A DNA stretch of 25,749 nucleotides from ChocPot-Mid sp043804925 (GCA_043804925.1 JAZDIP010000024.1:1-25749), one strand, 5' to 3'; positions 1 to 8,650 are shown, counted from the stretch's first letter. Program-made: numbers and translations. The notes: generated by a model not told the origin, from the letters alone.

Positions 1-191
1 AGTTAGAAAGTTTTAAAGTAAAAACTATAAAGTTTATAAAGAATTCAAAAATTGAAAATTAAAAATTGATTAAAAATTGTAAAATTGAAAATTGAAAATT
101 AGAAAGTCATCCTGAGCTTGTCGAAGGATGATAACAAATAAGTCATTAGTAATTGGTAATTAGTAATTAGTAATTAATAAAGAGGTGATAT
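1..191. repeat. AT-word repeats with a REP-like hairpin upstream of tatA
   Basis: This stretch holds no gene. It is built of short words such as aaaattgaaaatt and taattagtaattagtaatt repeated with small variations. At 107-131 there is an inverted repeat, tcatcct at 107-113 and aggatga at 125-131, around the core gagcttgtcga. The core motif cctgagcttgtcgaagg is known to me as a dispersed intergenic repeat in many bacterial genomes. The Shine-Dalgarno sequence of tatA lies at the right end (agaggtgat, about 181-189). Confidence 0.6.
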
Positions 192-380
192 ATGTTTGGT
201 TTACCCGGTGGTTGGGAATGGATTCTTATAGTATTCGTAATCGTTTTGTTATTTGGAGCCAAGAAAATACCCGAACTTTTCAAGGGATTAGGTTCGGGAG
301 TAAAGGAATTTAAAAAAGCGGCTTCTGTTGACAACAAAGACGACAAGAAACTTGATGAAAAAGCTGAAAAAGCTGAATAG
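192..380 (+). CDS. tatA: Sec-independent protein translocase TatA
   Basis: Pore-forming component of the twin-arginine translocation system, which moves folded proteins across the inner membrane. The 62-residue length fits small TatA/TatE proteins. A single N-terminal membrane helix (about residues 9-22, WEWILIVFVIVLLFG) is followed by the TatA hinge FGAKKIPELFKGLG, an amphipathic helix reaching the GVKEFKKA motif, and a short charged tail rich in D, K and E. A strong Shine-Dalgarno sequence, agaggtgat, fixes the ATG start. The next gene on the same strand is a longer TatB-like paralogue 102 bases away; no tatC is present in the window. Probable Tat substrates are encoded at 11154 and 12091. 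Family assignment is secure. Confidence 0.95.
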   Translation: MFGLPGGWEWILIVFVIVLLFGAKKIPELFKGLGSGVKEFKKAASVDNKDDKKLDEKAEKAE

Positions 381-482
381 CGACAAGCAGAAAGTTAAGA
401 AGTAGTAAGTATAAAGTTTGCTAATTTCTAAAAGCTAACCGTTAACTAAAGAACTTTTAAACTAAAGAACTAAAAACAAAAT

Positions 483-944
483 ATGTTTGACATTGGTGGA
501 CCTGAATTATTAGTAATTTTGCTGGGTATTATTGTTCTTTTCGGACCTAAGAAAATACCAGAAGTTGCTCAGATGATAGGTAAGGGAATTCAGAAAGTAC
601 GAACAGCCCAAACCCAGTTCAAAGAACAAATTGACGAAATTCAAACCGAGTTGTCGGTAGTTAATAAAAATGTATTTGAATCAACACCTGATATGCAAAT
701 TAAAGAAATCAGTGCTAACGATTTGAACAAAGAACATTTTTCAGAAAACACCATCACACAAGATCCCCCGGCTTTAGATTCGAACAATGAAATGGAAATT
801 CCTAATTCTGTAGAACATGGTTTTTCGCCGGTACAACCCAAAGAACAAATTAGTGAACCATATAACTTGGATTTGCCGGAAAAGGATAATGAAACCGAAG
901 CAAACTCTCACCTGAACGGCAGTTCACATGAATTACAGGGATAA
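483..944 (+). CDS. tatB: TatB-like twin-arginine translocase subunit (TatA/B family)
   Basis: Second TatA/B-family protein, 153 residues. It opens with MFDIGGPELL, which resembles the MFDIG-x-x-EL start of TatB with a glutamate at position 9, then a membrane helix (about residues 8-21) and the hinge FGPKKIPEVAQMIGKGI. A long amphipathic helix (about 30-62, rich in K, Q, E) and a low-complexity acidic C-terminal half follow, as is usual for TatB, which works with TatC in recognising signal peptides. The Glu and the longer tail favour TatB, but many Bacteroidota annotate such genes simply as TatA/E, so the B assignment is an inference. No clear Shine-Dalgarno sequence precedes the ATG. It probably forms an operon with tatA and is convergent with the histidine kinase gene, 16 bases away. 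Confidence 0.85.
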   Translation: MFDIGGPELLVILLGIIVLFGPKKIPEVAQMIGKGIQKVRTAQTQFKEQIDEIQTELSVVNKNVFESTPDMQIKEISANDLNKEHFSENTITQDPPALDSNNEMEIPNSVEHGFSPVQPKEQISEPYNLDLPEKDNETEANSHLNGSSHELQG

Positions 945-960
945 TGTAAGATGAAAAATA

Positions 961-3021
961 TTATTTTTTTAGAATAGTAAAGATAAATTTTGAACCTTTG
1001 TTTGGCTCGCTTTCAATTTGTAAACTTCCACCATGCTTTTCGATAAATTCTTTTGTAATGATTAAGCCCAAACCGTTACCTACTTCCTGTGCAGTTCCCA
1101 AAGTTGTAGTTTGAATATCAATCCTGAAAATTTTTGGAATATCATCGGGATTGATTCCTACCCCTTCGTCAGAAACAGATAACCACCAAAAATCCTGTTC
1201 ATCCTTAAAGTCAATTGTGATAATTCCTCCGGGATTTGAAAATTTAATGGCGTTGGAAATAAGGTTTCTAAGAATGCTGTAAAGCATATTTTTATCGGCG
1301 AAAATTTCGGCGTCTTCAGGAATATTTATCTCAACATTAATATTTTTCCCCTCTGCTTGTAGCCGGTAATGAGCCATGATATGCTTTAGAACATGTGTTA
1401 AATTGATTTTTTCAGGTATGAATTCGATTCTACCGGATTGAGAACGGGACCATTGCAACAGATTTTCGATAAGATGTAAGGAAGTTTGAGCGGAATCATC
1501 GAGTATTTTCGTTATCTCCATTATTTTTTCTTTACTCAACTCATCAAATTTGTGCGATAATAGATCTGTTACATTTTTAAACCACCAAAGTGGGCTTTTC
1601 AAGTCATGAGCCATAATACTGAAAAATTTATCCTTGGCAATGTTGGCTTCGTTCAATTCCTGATTCAATCTCTCCAGACTTTGATTTTGCTCGGTAATCA
1701 TCGAGTTCTTTTCCTGTAGTAACTGATTTGCATGCCTCTTAGTCTTATAACGGTTAAATAAAACCAGAAGAATAATAATGATTAAAACGGAAGCAACAAT
1801 AAAAAGTATAAGCTGTAATCTATTGGTTTTACGTAATAATTCATTTTCTAAAGTTTTATTCTCGGTTTCAATCCTGACTTCAAGTTCTGAAATTTTATTT
1901 CTGTTTGCCTCATTAAAAATTGAATCCCGAATTGCGATGAAATCTGTCTCATACTTATATGCTTTTTCAAAATCTTTGGTTTGATAGTAAATATCCGAAA
2001 ACAAACTGTAAGCTTTTGCCATCAAATCAGGTGATTGTGATTTCGATGCAATTAAAAAGCTTTCTTCGGCAAACTTCAAAGCTTCCTGATAATTTTGCTT
2101 AAGTCTATATGCATTGGAAATATTGAATAAAACCAGATAACGGTTTCTTAAATATGCCGGACCTTTGAATTTTTCCAAAGCCATATTTAAATACCTCAAT
2201 GCTTCATCATAATTTTTCTTATAGATATAAGTCAAACCAATATTAGTATAGGCATTAGCGATACCATCATAATTACCTAATTTCTGCATTAAAGTCATAG
2301 CTTTGAAGTTGTAATGAAGGGCATTGTCCAAACTATCCATATCAATATATATCAATGCAATATTGGATAATGATTTTGCTTGTCCTGAAGTATCCTTCAA
2401 CTCGGTGTAATTCTTCAATGCCTGGAAATTGTACTCTCTTGCCTTTTCAAGGTTTAGAATGTAATAATAGACGATAGCTATATTATGATATGATTCGGCA
2501 ATACCTCTTTTATTATTCAAGTCGCGGTTGATTTTCAAAGCTTCCAAATTCATACTCAATGCTTCATTATATTTGCTTATCAAACCGTAAACATCACCTA
2601 ATTCAATTGAAACGTTTGCTACATATTTATTGTAATCCTCTTTTTTTGCGAGAGATAGTGCTATCTTGAAATGTTCAATAGCTGATTTGTAATCTCCTGT
2701 GGTCTTGAAACAGTTAGCAAGTGCAATTTCGGATTTGATTATTAATTCTACATCTCCTATCTTTTGTGAAATTTCTAAAGCATCATTAGCATATTGAAAA
2801 GCTCTGTCAGGATATTGGCTTTTATTTTTTTTTACAAAATCAAATATATTATTAATTTTTTCATTTTCGGAAAGATTTTCGTAATTGTATATTGTTGAAT
2901 CGGATTTTGCCATAAGAAGAAAAGATGTCCCCATCAACAACATTGTTGTCAATAAGAAACACCGGATATACTTCACATTAAGCATCATTTCGTCATTTTT
3001 CACCTGCTGTAAATATTTCAC
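961..3021 (-). CDS. TPR-containing sensor histidine kinase
   Basis: A 686-residue sensor kinase. An N-terminal hydrophobic segment (about 18-38) acts as signal peptide or anchor, placing a long run of tetratricopeptide repeats (about 55-375, with units such as GIAESYHNIAIVYY and GIANAYTNIGLTYI) in the periplasm. A transmembrane helix follows at about 401-424, then a coiled coil, then the kinase core: H-box MAHDLKSPL with phospho-acceptor His472, N-box LRNLISNAIKFSN, G1 DEGVGI and G2 GNGLGLIITKEF. There is no receiver domain. An internal Met pair at residues 12-13 would give a more typical signal peptide and may be the true start; no Shine-Dalgarno sequence decides. The ligand is unknown. The NarL-type regulator at 4090 is the nearest partner candidate, on the opposite strand beyond one gene. 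Confidence 0.92.
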   Translation of the reverse strand: MKYLQQVKNDEMMLNVKYIRCFLLTTMLLMGTSFLLMAKSDSTIYNYENLSENEKINNIFDFVKKNKSQYPDRAFQYANDALEISQKIGDVELIIKSEIALANCFKTTGDYKSAIEHFKIALSLAKKEDYNKYVANVSIELGDVYGLISKYNEALSMNLEALKINRDLNNKRGIAESYHNIAIVYYYILNLEKAREYNFQALKNYTELKDTSGQAKSLSNIALIYIDMDSLDNALHYNFKAMTLMQKLGNYDGIANAYTNIGLTYIYKKNYDEALRYLNMALEKFKGPAYLRNRYLVLFNISNAYRLKQNYQEALKFAEESFLIASKSQSPDLMAKAYSLFSDIYYQTKDFEKAYKYETDFIAIRDSIFNEANRNKISELEVRIETENKTLENELLRKTNRLQLILFIVASVLIIIILLVLFNRYKTKRHANQLLQEKNSMITEQNQSLERLNQELNEANIAKDKFFSIMAHDLKSPLWWFKNVTDLLSHKFDELSKEKIMEITKILDDSAQTSLHLIENLLQWSRSQSGRIEFIPEKINLTHVLKHIMAHYRLQAEGKNINVEINIPEDAEIFADKNMLYSILRNLISNAIKFSNPGGIITIDFKDEQDFWWLSVSDEGVGINPDDIPKIFRIDIQTTTLGTAQEVGNGLGLIITKEFIEKHGGSLQIESEPNKGSKFIFTILKK

Positions 3022-3287
3022 TACAAAATAATAGTGAACTTAAATACAACTAATTAGTTAAAATTACTACAAATTTCATTTTTCCTTATTTGTACTTTTG
3101 TATCGAAAAAATTACAAATAGTTCTTTAATATATTTGAAAAAATATAATTGGAAAAAAGATTTATTCCTTTTTTCAGTTTTCTTTAGAAATAAATTAAAA
3201 AATAATTTGCAATTAATAAAATATAATTATAAATTATTTTGTTAATATTGAAAATTTGTTTATTTTTAGTTAGTAAAAAATTAATTG

Positions 3288-4004
3288 ATGAAAAAAAAGA
3301 TTGAAATGGTAAAATTAATTAAATATTTTTTAGTCATAATTTTTGCTTCCCAAGCAACCTTTCAGCTATTTTCACAGCAAAAGCTTGAAGTTATTGCTAT
3401 TTATAATTGCAGAAATTCTGATGTATCTTTAACTACCGTCAGAGACATGAACTCTGATGGTGTTTATGATACATATACTATCCAGTGGTGTAACGGGAGT
3501 ACAAACAGTTACCCGATTTTAGCTATTGGTGATATTAGGAGATGGCCCCCTTCGGGTATTCCAACAAGGGAAATTCTGTCAGCGAGTCAAATTGATGGAA
3601 GTTTTACTGAAGCTTATTTTACGATGAATACCAATCTTATATATAATTGGTTTACAAAATATTCAAATTGTGACACCGTTTTCTACTACGACAATAATCA
3701 AGATTTAAAGATAATGACTGATGTTAATGAATATACCAGTGATAATATTGAATTCATGGTCGCTCCAAACCCCGCAAACGAATATGCCGAAATTGATTAT
3801 TCATTAAAACAAAACGGTTGGGTTACTATAACAATTTATAATGAAATCGGAATAGTTGTTGATGTTTTAGAAGATTTATACAAAAACGAAGGTACATACA
3901 ACCTTCACTATAATCTTAGAGATATTAGTACAGGCAAATACTTTTTAACTGTTAAATTAGGCCTCGATGAAATATTCACAAAACAAATCGTAGTTGAAAA
4001 GTAG
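3288..4004 (+). CDS. Small secreted protein with T9SS type A sorting domain
   Basis: About 238 residues. An N-terminal signal peptide (MKKKIEMVKLIKYFLVIIFA..., ending near FSQQ) is followed by a unique region (about 30-150) that contains the calcium-loop-like segment DMNSDGVYDTY and several cysteines. The C-terminal 80 residues are a typical T9SS sorting domain: start motif APNPANEYAEIDY, a central ITIYNEIGIVV strand pair, then STGKYFLTVKL and a final KQIVVEK. Such domains send cargo through the outer membrane by type IX secretion for surface attachment or release. The function of the unique region is not recognised. I chose the ATG at 3288; the codon before it is TTG and would add one residue. 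The gene is followed by a good intrinsic terminator. Confidence 0.8.
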   Translation: MKKKIEMVKLIKYFLVIIFASQATFQLFSQQKLEVIAIYNCRNSDVSLTTVRDMNSDGVYDTYTIQWCNGSTNSYPILAIGDIRRWPPSGIPTREILSASQIDGSFTEAYFTMNTNLIYNWFTKYSNCDTVFYYDNNQDLKIMTDVNEYTSDNIEFMVAPNPANEYAEIDYSLKQNGWVTITIYNEIGIVVDVLEDLYKNEGTYNLHYNLRDISTGKYFLTVKLGLDEIFTKQIVVEK

Positions 4005-4025
4005 AATTTGAGTTTTATTATGTCT

Positions 4026-4067
4026 AACGGTTTTAATTGTTTGCCGAACATTTAAAGCCGTTTTTTT
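4026..4067 (+). terminator. Intrinsic terminator after the small T9SS cargo gene
   Basis: Stem aacggtttt (4026-4034) pairs with aaagccgtt (about 4054-4062, with one G-U pair), and the right arm runs into seven T residues (4061-4067). It lies 22 bases after the stop codon of the T9SS gene and before the response regulator start, so the regulator probably has its own promoter or depends on read-through. Confidence 0.7.
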
Positions 4068-4089
4068 AATAAATAAGGTGTCTTGAAAT

Positions 4090-4719
4090 ATGAAAATAAT
4101 TATAGCAGATGACCATGCAATTGTTCGTAAGGGTTTAAAATTAATCCTTGAGACCGAATTTGGAAAAGTTGAATTTAACGAAGCAAGTTCAGGTGACGAA
4201 TTAGTAAATATTGTTAGTAAAAAGGATTTTGATATTATTATCCTCGATATTTCAATGCCCGGAAAAGATGTCCTCGATACTTTAAGAACCCTGAAAGCAA
4301 TTAAACCAAATATACCAATTCTGATTTTTTCGATGAATCCGGAAAAAGCTTTTGCAATTAGAATGCTGAAAGCAGGTGCTACCGGTTATATAAACAAAGA
4401 CTGCGCCCATCAGGAGCTTATCGAAGCTATTAAGAAAGTAGCTTCAGGAAGAGGATATATATCACCGGCATTGTCCGAACTTTTAGCTGCAGAGCTAAGA
4501 AATGACTTCGACAAACCCATTCATCAAAAGCTATCCGACAGAGAATTTCAAATAATGTGTTTGATAGCAGCAGGTATGAACCTCGATGAAATTGCCGAAA
4601 AGCTTTATTTAAGTAAAAATACAGTGAGCAATCATCGCAACAATATCATGAAAAAACTTAGTTTAAGAAATAATTCCGAAATCACTGCTTATGCAATGAA
4701 AAATGAGATTGTGATGTAA
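4090..4719 (+). CDS. NarL/LuxR-family response regulator
   Basis: DNA-binding response regulator, 209 residues. The receiver domain (1-120) has the acidic pair D7/D8, phospho-acceptor D53 in IIILDISMPG and the conserved lysine in GYINKD near 103-105. A LuxR-type helix-turn-helix begins near residue 148 with LSDREFQIMCLIAAGMNLDE and continues through the recognition helix LSKNTVSNHRNNIMKKL. Phosphorylation would be expected to promote dimerisation and promoter binding. A possible Shine-Dalgarno sequence, aaggtg at about 4075-4080, precedes the ATG. The likely phosphodonor is the TPR kinase at 961-3021, but that kinase has an HDLKSPL-type H-box, whereas NarL-type regulators often pair with HisKA_3 kinases, so pairing is uncertain. 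It converges on the lipoprotein gene at 4725 with only five bases between the stop codons. Confidence 0.93.
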   Translation: MKIIIADDHAIVRKGLKLILETEFGKVEFNEASSGDELVNIVSKKDFDIIILDISMPGKDVLDTLRTLKAIKPNIPILIFSMNPEKAFAIRMLKAGATGYINKDCAHQELIEAIKKVASGRGYISPALSELLAAELRNDFDKPIHQKLSDREFQIMCLIAAGMNLDEIAEKLYLSKNTVSNHRNNIMKKLSLRNNSEITAYAMKNEIVM

Positions 4720-4724
4720 AAATT

Positions 4725-5360
4725 TTAATTCCCCCTGAATTCTTTATTAATTACAGTTATTCTGCCCGGGTAGGTCATTGCTCCTAAAGGAGTAGTTACA
4801 GTAGGTTTAACGTCTAATTTTACCCGTGAAGTACTGCCGTTGACACCACCTAAAGCAAATGCTAAGTTGATTATATCGTTATAACCTTTTTGACCGAAAA
4901 ATTCAAATAAATCCAATTTTATTTTTATTGGTATAATGGTTGAGTGTCCTGTCCCGGGAACCTCTATTTCTTTGTCAATAACTCCTGATACGGTAATTCT
5001 ATCGTCAATATATAAATTCCAATCGAGATTACGAATCCTTGAACTTGTTTTTTCTGTCCCCTTAGTGCCATCATTGGGATTAACTACTGCAACATTCAAT
5101 ACAAATTCTGCAGGTAATTGTTTTGTGTTGAATAATTGAACAAGATTCAACCCATCTGTCACAGAAAAGTCGGAAATACTTTTCTTATTGCTCAATGTAA
5201 TGTTGTTCAACTTAAAATTATCTATATTTTCAAGTTTAAATTCCAAACGCTTCAAATTAATCAATGCCTGTGTTACCTTTTTAATATTGGCGCACCCTGA
5301 TATTAAAATAAATAATGCACTGATTATGATAACTGTTTTAAATGCAAAATGTCTGTTCAT
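4725..5360 (-). CDS. LEA type 2 (LEA14/WHy)-like lipoprotein
   Basis: A 211-residue lipoprotein. The signal peptide ends in the lipobox LISGC, with Cys23 as the lipidation site. The remaining part has the look of a LEA type 2/WHy beta-sandwich: an FKLENIDNFKLNNITLSNKKS strand pattern, the characteristic NPN in VAVVNPNDG, then LDWNLYIDDRITVSGVID and IIPIKIKLDLFEFF. Similar lipoproteins are common in Bacteroidota and their job is unknown, although the fold is linked to desiccation stress in plants. It probably sits in the periplasm, attached to the inner or outer membrane. No clear Shine-Dalgarno sequence is visible. The fold assignment comes from motif reading only. Confidence 0.72.
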   Translation of the reverse strand: MNRHFAFKTVIIISALFILISGCANIKKVTQALINLKRLEFKLENIDNFKLNNITLSNKKSISDFSVTDGLNLVQLFNTKQLPAEFVLNVAVVNPNDGTKGTEKTSSRIRNLDWNLYIDDRITVSGVIDKEIEVPGTGHSTIIPIKIKLDLFEFFGQKGYNDIINLAFALGGVNGSTSRVKLDVKPTVTTPLGAMTYPGRITVINKEFRGN

Positions 5361-5411
5361 ATAAAATCATTTTCTAATTATTAATAATTAATTGCTAATT
5401 GCTTGCCTCTT

Positions 5412-5434
5412 CTGTCAGTTGTTACAACTGACAG
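5412..5434. repeat. Perfect palindrome of a dispersed CAGTTGTNACAACTG family
   Basis: ctgtcagttgt (5412-5422) and acaactgacag (5424-5434) are exact reverse complements around a single t. A near-palindrome of similar sequence occurs at 20386-20414, and a degenerate one at 22611-22627. The position, in the gap between the LEA-like gene and the receiver gene, gives no direct function. It could be a REP-type element or a protein-binding site; dispersal at unrelated loci favours a repeat. Confidence 0.65.
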
Positions 5435-5541
5435 CTAATCCATGACACTCTTATCCCATTTTTATTATTCTCAGCCACAAAAAACGTTTTACAGTTTCAA
5501 GAAATCAAATTCCAAATTCCCTATCCCGAGTTCCGAATAGA

Positions 5542-6006
5542 TTAAAGTCCTGCATCCTCAAAGAGCTGCTCAACTTTTTTCCCTCCTGAAGTATTAACTG
5601 TTTGAATCAATACTTTATTTCTTTGATGAGTTAAACTTAAATTTGAAAGTAGCTTGACTTTGGCAACAAGCAACTTTTCTTCAATTGGTTTACTTAAAAA
5701 GTCGTCTGCACCGGATTCAATAGATTTAATCTGATTGGCAACATCATTCAATGCTGTTACAATTACTACGGGAATTTCTTTGGTTGAATCCTGTTTTTTA
5801 AGGCGGCTTACCGTTTCGTACCCGTCTAATCTTGGCATCATTACATCGAGAACGATTGTATCGGGTAGTCTTTCTTCAACCTTCTCAAGACAATCTATTC
5901 CGTCAAATGCTTCTTTGGCATCGTATCCGTTTGCTTCGAGATATCTACGTAATAATTTTGTCGTTATCCTATTGTCATCTACAACGAGAACAAATGGCTT
6001 CCTCAT
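5542..6006 (-). CDS. Single-domain response regulator (CheY/PleD-receiver-like)
   Basis: A 154-residue protein made of one receiver domain plus a short tail. Visible landmarks are acidic residues D10 and D11 in VLVVDDNRIT, phospho-acceptor D54 in TIVLDVMMPRLDGYE, T84 in VIVTALND and K106 in DDFLSKPI. No output domain follows; the tail of about 35 residues is probably an extended helix. It resembles PleD-type receivers and so may act by protein contact in a phosphorelay. A clear Shine-Dalgarno sequence (gagga on the minus strand, about 6014-6019) supports the start. It stands alone, with gaps of about 150-180 bases on both sides, and the cognate kinase cannot be told from the sequence. Confidence 0.9.
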   Translation of the reverse strand: MRKPFVLVVDDNRITTKLLRRYLEANGYDAKEAFDGIDCLEKVEERLPDTIVLDVMMPRLDGYETVSRLKKQDSTKEIPVVIVTALNDVANQIKSIESGADDFLSKPIEEKLLVAKVKLLSNLSLTHQRNKVLIQTVNTSGGKKVEQLFEDAGL

Positions 6007-6156
6007 AAATTTTTCCTCTTTAATTTATTGTTTAACCTGTTAATTTACTTGATTAATTATATTATTATATCAAACAATTAAAATTACCAAATATATTATA
6101 TATTTCCAAACAAATTCAAAAATACTTCGGCTCTTATACCAACTATAAAATATGAA

Positions 6157-6576
6157 TTATACTGCATCGTGAAAGTTTTCAAATATCGGCAAACTTCCCG
6201 ATAAGAAAAAGCCGATTATAGCGGCGTAAAAGATAATAACCAACACAAACAGACAAATGCCGATTATAGCCAAAACTTTAAAAATAAAAAACATTCTTTG
6301 CTGACGTTCTATGCCATGATGCAATTCTGCGATATTGTTCCCGAAGGTATAATTTCTAAAATGCTCTGCAGCTTCCTTCATTCTTAATCCTGCAAAAATA
6401 TAGGGTACACCAAATAAAGCACCAATGATAGTCAAACAGGATAAAGCACCGTAGATAATTAGCAGGATAGCCAGAAAAGTCATATCCTTACTCATTTTTG
6501 TCATTATGGTTTTTATATCAAGAACCTGTACATTGGGAGGATAGGGCTGATTGACCGTATTATCGATATTTTCCAT
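6157..6576 (-). CDS. DUF5362-like small membrane protein
   Basis: A 139-residue protein with a polar N-terminus of about 30 residues, one or two membrane helices at about 33-66 (FLAILLIIYGALSCLTIIGA and the following GVPYIFAGLRMKEAA), a soluble amphipathic linker containing FRNYTFGNNIAELHHGIERQ and a second long hydrophobic segment at about 96-126. This arrangement and the AGLRMKEAAE region match my memory of DUF5362 proteins from Bacteroidota, whose function is unknown. The start lies 34 bases from the end of the NAD synthetase gene on the same strand, so the two are likely co-transcribed. No Shine-Dalgarno sequence is seen. Confidence 0.65.
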   Translation of the reverse strand: MENIDNTVNQPYPPNVQVLDIKTIMTKMSKDMTFLAILLIIYGALSCLTIIGALFGVPYIFAGLRMKEAAEHFRNYTFGNNIAELHHGIERQQRMFFIFKVLAIIGICLFVLVIIFYAAIIGFFLSGSLPIFENFHDAV

Positions 6577-6610
6577 AGTATTTTACTTTATTATTAAACA
6601 TTATATTTTT

Positions 6611-8554
6611 TCAAATTTTTTCAAGTTCCTCGAGCCAAAGATTGTATTTTGCATCACTTGGCATTCTCCAATCAGCTCTTGGCGAAAGCGAAACAGTTCC
6701 GACTTTTATTCCATCAGGCATACAGGAGCGTTTATATTGATTTATAAAAAATCTTTTATAAAATACTTTTAACCATTTCTTTATTTCACTTTTAGCATAT
6801 TCTCCTTTAAAAGCAATTCCGGCAAGTAATAAAATTTTCTTTGGCGAATAGCTCAGTCTTATAGCATAATACAAAAAGAAATCATGCAGTTCATAGGGTC
6901 CTATAACCTTTTCAGTATGCTGAGATATATTCCCCTGACTGTCAGCAGGTAGTAGCTCAGGTGAAATCGGCGTGTTGCAAATGTCCTTTAGAACTTTTGA
7001 TATTTTTCCTGAATATTTTTCCTCTGCCGCCCATTGTATGATATACTTAACAAGTGTTTTTGGAATCCCTGAATTTACATTGTACATGCTCATGTGGTCA
7101 GCATTATATGTACTCCAACCTAATGCTATTTCCGATAAATCTCCGGTACCGATAACAAAACCATTATGCTTGTTTGCTAAATCCATTAAAATCTGTGTTC
7201 TTTCCCTTGCCTGGGCATTCTCGTAAACAATGTCTTTTTTATTTGCTTTATGTCCAATATCCTTAAAATGATTCTCAACGGCATTTTTTATCGGAATGAC
7301 CTTAAAGTTGTTCCCCAACAATGTGGCTATTTCTTTTGAATTGGTTTTTGTTCTCTTTGTAGTTCCAAGCCCTGGCATAGATACTGCAATAATATTTTTT
7401 AAACTTATACCTGATTTTTTGAATGCTTCAATTGAAACAAGAAGTGCAAGCGTTGAATCCAATCCCCCGGATATACCGATAAGCACAGTCTTTGAACCAA
7501 TGTGTTTTATTCTTTGAATCAATCCCGTTGTCTGCAAACAAAATATTTCTTCGCAAACCTTACTTCTTTTATCAGGTTCGGTTGGAACAAAAGGAAATTT
7601 GGGAATGTTCCGCTTTAACTGTTTATCTTTTAAATCACTTAATGTATAATTCACTATCCTGAAATCCTTTTCAGCGAAGGAAGTACCAAAAGAATTATTT
7701 TTTTGCCTTTCATTATTCAGTTTGTCAATATCTATATCTGCGATAGCAATTTGTGTCTCAAACTTATATCTTTCTGTTTCAGTAAGGATTATGCCATTTT
7801 CCGCAATAATTGAATGTCCCGAAAATACTGTATCTGTAGAAGATTCATTCGGACCTGCCGAAGCAAGGGTATATGCCGCCAAACATCGTGCAGACTGCAT
7901 ATTGACAAGGTTCAATCTGTATTCCGGCTTTGATAAATATTCATTACTTGCCGATAAATTCAATATTATATGGGTGCCCGAAACACTTAAATCCAAACTT
8001 GGAGATTTAACAGTCCACAAATCCTCGCAAATTTCTATTCCGAAACTCGCGAATGGTTCTTCCAATTGCTCAAAGACTAAATCAGCCCCAAATGGAATTT
8101 GCTTTCCTTCCCATTTTATATAATCACTGTTCCTGTCTAATTCAGATGAGAACCAGCGTTCTTCGTAATACTCTCCCGTATTGCAAAGAAAAGTTTTTGG
8201 CACTATCCCAAGAATATTGCCATTATTCAGAACGACAGCACAATTAAACAGCTTTCCCTTAGCAGAAATTGGAGCCCCCAACACCACAACAATCCTTTTC
8301 CCCTTTAATTTCCCGGAGATTTTATTAATTGCTTCTTTTGTTTTATTTATTAGTTTACTTTGGTAAAATAAATCTGCACAGCTATATCCCGTTATGCTCA
8401 ATTCAGGAAAAAGTATAATTCCACATTTTTCATTCCCTGCTTGAGTAATTGCATCAAGTATCTTATTTGTATTAAATTCAATATCGGCAATTCTCATTTC
8501 CGGTGAGATTACTGCTAATCTGATATATCCATATTTCGATAATTGTTCAATCAT
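6611..8554 (-). CDS. nadE: Glutamine-dependent NAD+ synthetase
   Basis: Last step of NAD biosynthesis: amidation of deamido-NAD using ammonia released from glutamine, with ATP. The 647-residue length fits the large two-domain form. The N-terminal nitrilase-like glutaminase carries the triad E51 (ILFPELSITGY), K120 (IVPKTFL) and C176 (GIEICEDLW). The C-terminal synthetase has the P-loop ISGGLDSTLALL (about 361-372) and conserved segments such as FVIGTGDLSEIALGWSTYNADH. The end, DWRMPSDAKYNLW, is typical. The enzyme is cytoplasmic. Nothing is broken or missing. It is probably transcribed together with the downstream DUF5362-like gene; a terminator for the preceding lipoprotein operon lies in between, so it should have its own promoter in 8555-8650. 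Confidence 0.96.
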   Translation of the reverse strand: MIEQLSKYGYIRLAVISPEMRIADIEFNTNKILDAITQAGNEKCGIILFPELSITGYSCADLFYQSKLINKTKEAINKISGKLKGKRIVVVLGAPISAKGKLFNCAVVLNNGNILGIVPKTFLCNTGEYYEERWFSSELDRNSDYIKWEGKQIPFGADLVFEQLEEPFASFGIEICEDLWTVKSPSLDLSVSGTHIILNLSASNEYLSKPEYRLNLVNMQSARCLAAYTLASAGPNESSTDTVFSGHSIIAENGIILTETERYKFETQIAIADIDIDKLNNERQKNNSFGTSFAEKDFRIVNYTLSDLKDKQLKRNIPKFPFVPTEPDKRSKVCEEIFCLQTTGLIQRIKHIGSKTVLIGISGGLDSTLALLVSIEAFKKSGISLKNIIAVSMPGLGTTKRTKTNSKEIATLLGNNFKVIPIKNAVENHFKDIGHKANKKDIVYENAQARERTQILMDLANKHNGFVIGTGDLSEIALGWSTYNADHMSMYNVNSGIPKTLVKYIIQWAAEEKYSGKISKVLKDICNTPISPELLPADSQGNISQHTEKVIGPYELHDFFLYYAIRLSYSPKKILLLAGIAFKGEYAKSEIKKWLKVFYKRFFINQYKRSCMPDGIKVGTVSLSPRADWRMPSDAKYNLWLEELEKI

Positions 8555-8650
8555 AACTACTAAATTATTAATAATATATGATATATCAAATTCTGTTCCA
8601 AAATTTAATTGAATTTAGTTTTACATTGCGAAAAGTAAAATTAAGAATGT

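Noticed and set aside
961..3021. Hybrid kinase with fused receiver
   Set aside because: The protein ends directly after the ATPase domain (GSKFIFTILKK), so there is no receiver domain.
5412..5434. Operator of a BlaI/CopY-type repressor
   Set aside because: The acaactg core recalls such operators, but no repressor gene is near and relatives occur at unrelated loci, which favours a dispersed repeat.
7722..8123. 133-codon open frame antisense to nadE
   Set aside because: Shadow of a well-supported enzyme gene; no recognisable domain.
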